A stretch of 64,000 nucleotides of DNA from Clostridiales bacterium (GTDB taxonomy: Bacteria > Bacillota > Clostridia > Christensenellales > Pumilibacteraceae): positions 25,968 to 89,967 of the forward strand of contig JAISMM010000012.1 of assembly GCA_031276725.1 (NCBI GenBank), read 5' to 3'. This document shows positions 62,449 through 64,000 of this stretch, in pieces. Below the pieces are notes generated by a model that worked only from the letters and a program-made list of their open reading frames with translations, did no database searches and was not told the DNA's origin. Position 1 is the stretch's first letter. Each line of letters opens with the position of its first letter. Position numbers and translations under genes: made by a program.

Positions 62449-63149
62449 TATATTGCCCCCATTTCGGCCGCGTGATCGCGCTTTCTGCGCTCGAACGCGT
62501 TCCGTACTAAATACGAATATAAATATGCCCACCCCGCGAATACCGCGACGCTTGCCGCCAAGAGCGCGAACGTAATCCACCCGCGTATGAACGACAGCAA
62601 TACCGATATTAAAACGAAACCCAAAATTTGAACCGCCGCCGCGTTGTTGTGAACGGCCTTCCAAACGCACGCCGACGAGCGCGTAAAACGGTTGTTGAGG
62701 GCGATGCGGCTACCCCATTTGCGGTAGCGCGTAACGTTGCCGCACATAGCGAACGCCACGGACAAAAGAACGCTGCAAAAGCCCGAAACGTCGAAGTCGC
62801 GCAAGTCCTGCACTCTGCCGATTTGAACGATAAGCCCGTACGTCACTATGCCCGTAAACGACAGCCCGAGCGCCATCGACACAAGCAGAATCGCCTTGTA
62901 ATTGTGATAGTCCGGAACGTGCCCCTTTATATAGCGGGCAATGACGACTATCGACAGCGGAACCACGCAGAACAGCCCCATAATAAGGTTGTTATACTTG
63001 CTCGCGTATTCGACGCTATGCTCGACGACCGACAACTCGACCACAGGAATGCTCTGCGGCAAGAGTTTTAGTATCAACGCCATAAATATTAGCGGCAATA
63101 CGCTTGTAATTAGCGCGACCGAGGTCAGCCATCTTTCGCTTCTTGTCAT
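62448..63149 (-). CDS. Multi-pass membrane protein (SdpI/DUF1648-like)
   Basis: A 233-residue membrane protein with about six helices. The N-terminal part (LKLLPQSIPVVE) and the loop KWGSRIALNNRFTRSSACVWKAVHNNAA resemble the SdpI-type family, where the loop reads NxxFGIRTPWTxxxxxVWxKTH. Similarity is weak, so the assignment is tentative. GGAGAAG is before the ATG, a consensus promoter lies upstream, and the metal repressor follows in the same operon. Confidence 0.6.
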   Translation of the reverse strand: MTRSERWLTSVALITSVLPLIFMALILKLLPQSIPVVELSVVEHSVEYASKYNNLIMGLFCVVPLSIVVIARYIKGHVPDYHNYKAILLVSMALGLSFTGIVTYGLIVQIGRVQDLRDFDVSGFCSVLLSVAFAMCGNVTRYRKWGSRIALNNRFTRSSACVWKAVHNNAAAVQILGFVLISVLLSFIRGWITFALLAASVAVFAGWAYLYSYLVRNAFERRKRDHAAEMGAI

Positions 63150-63191
63150 TTCTTCTCCGGATTTTAATCAAATTCTAATCTGATCCCCTCT

Positions 63192-63220
63192 ATTATATAC
63201 CCCTTTTTGCCTAATGTCAA
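63192..63220 (-). promoter_or_regulatory. Consensus sigma-A promoter of the membrane protein-repressor operon
   Basis: TTGACA (63215-63220), 17 bp, TATAAT (63192-63197), all consensus. Confidence 0.85.
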
Positions 63221-63345
63221 TATTTTGAACGAAATATTTTTGAAAAACGGCAACTCCGACAAATTTGGGAATAGCCGAGTACGTCGGCAAGGTTAGGTAG
63301 GTTTTGGGTATTTTTTAGCAATTCCCTTTGGAAATTATCGCCCCC

Positions 63346-64000
63346 CTACTCTTCCAAGCCGAATATGTTGTTGTACGCCATCTGAATTATAAAGTTGTTG
63401 CCCGTGCCTTCGGGGTCGTCAAGCGCCGTTTTTGTGATATTAAAGTAACCGGCGGCGTTTAGACGTTTCATTCCATCGATGCTCGTATCGCCGAAACCGA
63501 TTTATTAATTATGTCTACCGTGCCGCCGTAGATGTTTTCTGGATATGTTTTAAGGCGATCGGGTCGAAGTAGACATTGCCCTTTGTCGCTTCAAGCACCT
63601 ACTGACACCGTCGCCGAACACGAATAGTTTAACCGTCTTGCCGCTCCTTAACTTGTCGACCGTTTCGGACATTGACGGATCGGCCCTTATATCCGTCAGA
63701 AAATTACGCTCGCCGCTTTTGTAGTCGGCGCAAACGGTGTAAGCGGGTTTCCATAGTCGGTCCTCTCGTGCAAAAACGTCTTTTTGTCGTAAAAACGCCT
63801 TGGAAAAAGCCGGGAATACGCGGACTTGCCGCAAGCCTTGCCGACCGTTTTTTGCGGGCATAGTTACGCCTATGGTATAATACCGTACGCCTCGTAGCCG
63901 CCTTTGAGCGACGCCGTTACGAACTCGTCCGTGGGAATGTGATAGAAAGCCGACGCGGGCGCGGATGCGTTTTCGCCGCACTTCTTTAAGTTATCGGAAA
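63346..64000 (-). pseudogene. Decayed gene at the window edge, several frameshifts
   Basis: Fragments in all three frames read like one secreted or periplasmic-type protein: HIPTDEFVTASLKGGYEAYG, then TVCADYKSGERNFLTDIRAD and SETVDKLRSGKTVKLFVFGD, then VLEATKGNVYFDPIALKHIQ, and ending NAAGYFNITKTALDDPEGTG ... NNIFGLEE with a stop at 63346. Stops or shifts lie near 63875, 63605, 63525 and 63485. The family is not recognised; an ABC-type solute-binding protein is a guess. It continues beyond 64000. Confidence 0.7.

Overview
This window reads as chromosomal DNA from an uncultured, endospore-forming, low-oxygen Clostridia-type Firmicute, probably from a gut community. The sporulation genes spoIIID, yabP, yabQ and gpr, the whiA-HPr-dnaE neighbourhood, a DnaE-type replicase, cdaA, tex, floT and rubrerythrin support this. 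The genus is not resolvable by eye. Most genes are ordinary core genes, mostly on the minus strand. Between them lies an unusually rich set of dispersed palindromic and tandem repeats. No tRNA, rRNA, CRISPR array, prophage or intact transposase was seen.

Layout. 1-9 kb: a nucleoside uptake and salvage operon (GntR regulator, BMP lipoprotein, ABC ATPase, two permeases, isochorismatase-family hydrolase, PfkB kinase, nucleoside phosphorylase). 9-13.5 kb: spoIIID, then small metabolic genes, prs and a glmU-like gene. 14-18 kb: the cdaA operon, with a protein that keeps only the membrane anchor of CdaR/YbbR, a DUF1015 protein and aspartate kinase. 18-25.5 kb: two orphan genes, a zinc-ribbon protein, a GH78-like glycosidase and a flotillin/NfeD cluster with a decayed flotillin copy. 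25.5-32 kb: a small basic protein with a sigma-G-like promoter, tex, an 18-copy minisatellite, a DUF4143 ATPase, yabP-yabQ and a collagen-like lipoprotein. 32.7-42.9 kb: rubrerythrin, ROK kinase, several uncharacterised membrane or zinc-ribbon proteins, a CotH-like lipoprotein, gap, an M29 aminopeptidase and fba. 43-46 kb: asd-dapA-dapB. 46.5-53 kb: murB-PHP-whiA-HPr-dnaE. 54-62 kb: glmM, glmS, apgM, a PRC-barrel protein, gpr and rpsT with a very long tail. 62-64 kb: a DtxR-like regulator coupled to a membrane protein, and a decayed gene at the edge.

How it fits together. glmS, glmM, the glmU-like gene and murB all feed cell-wall precursor synthesis. lysC, asd, dapA and dapB supply diaminopimelate and lysine. 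gap, fba, apgM and the ROK kinase belong to sugar metabolism. The nucleoside operon and prs meet at ribose phosphate.

The most notable signals are two nine-G tracts. One lies inside the -35/-10 spacer of a collagen-like surface lipoprotein gene. The other lies between a well-placed ATG and the signal peptide of a CotH-like lipoprotein, and puts that start one base out of frame. Together they suggest phase-variable surface proteins. Other points of interest are a ribosomal protein S20 with a tail of about 185 residues, candidate leaderless genes (glmU-like, yabP, the 36 kb gene), and palindromic repeats that supply the stop codons of several genes.
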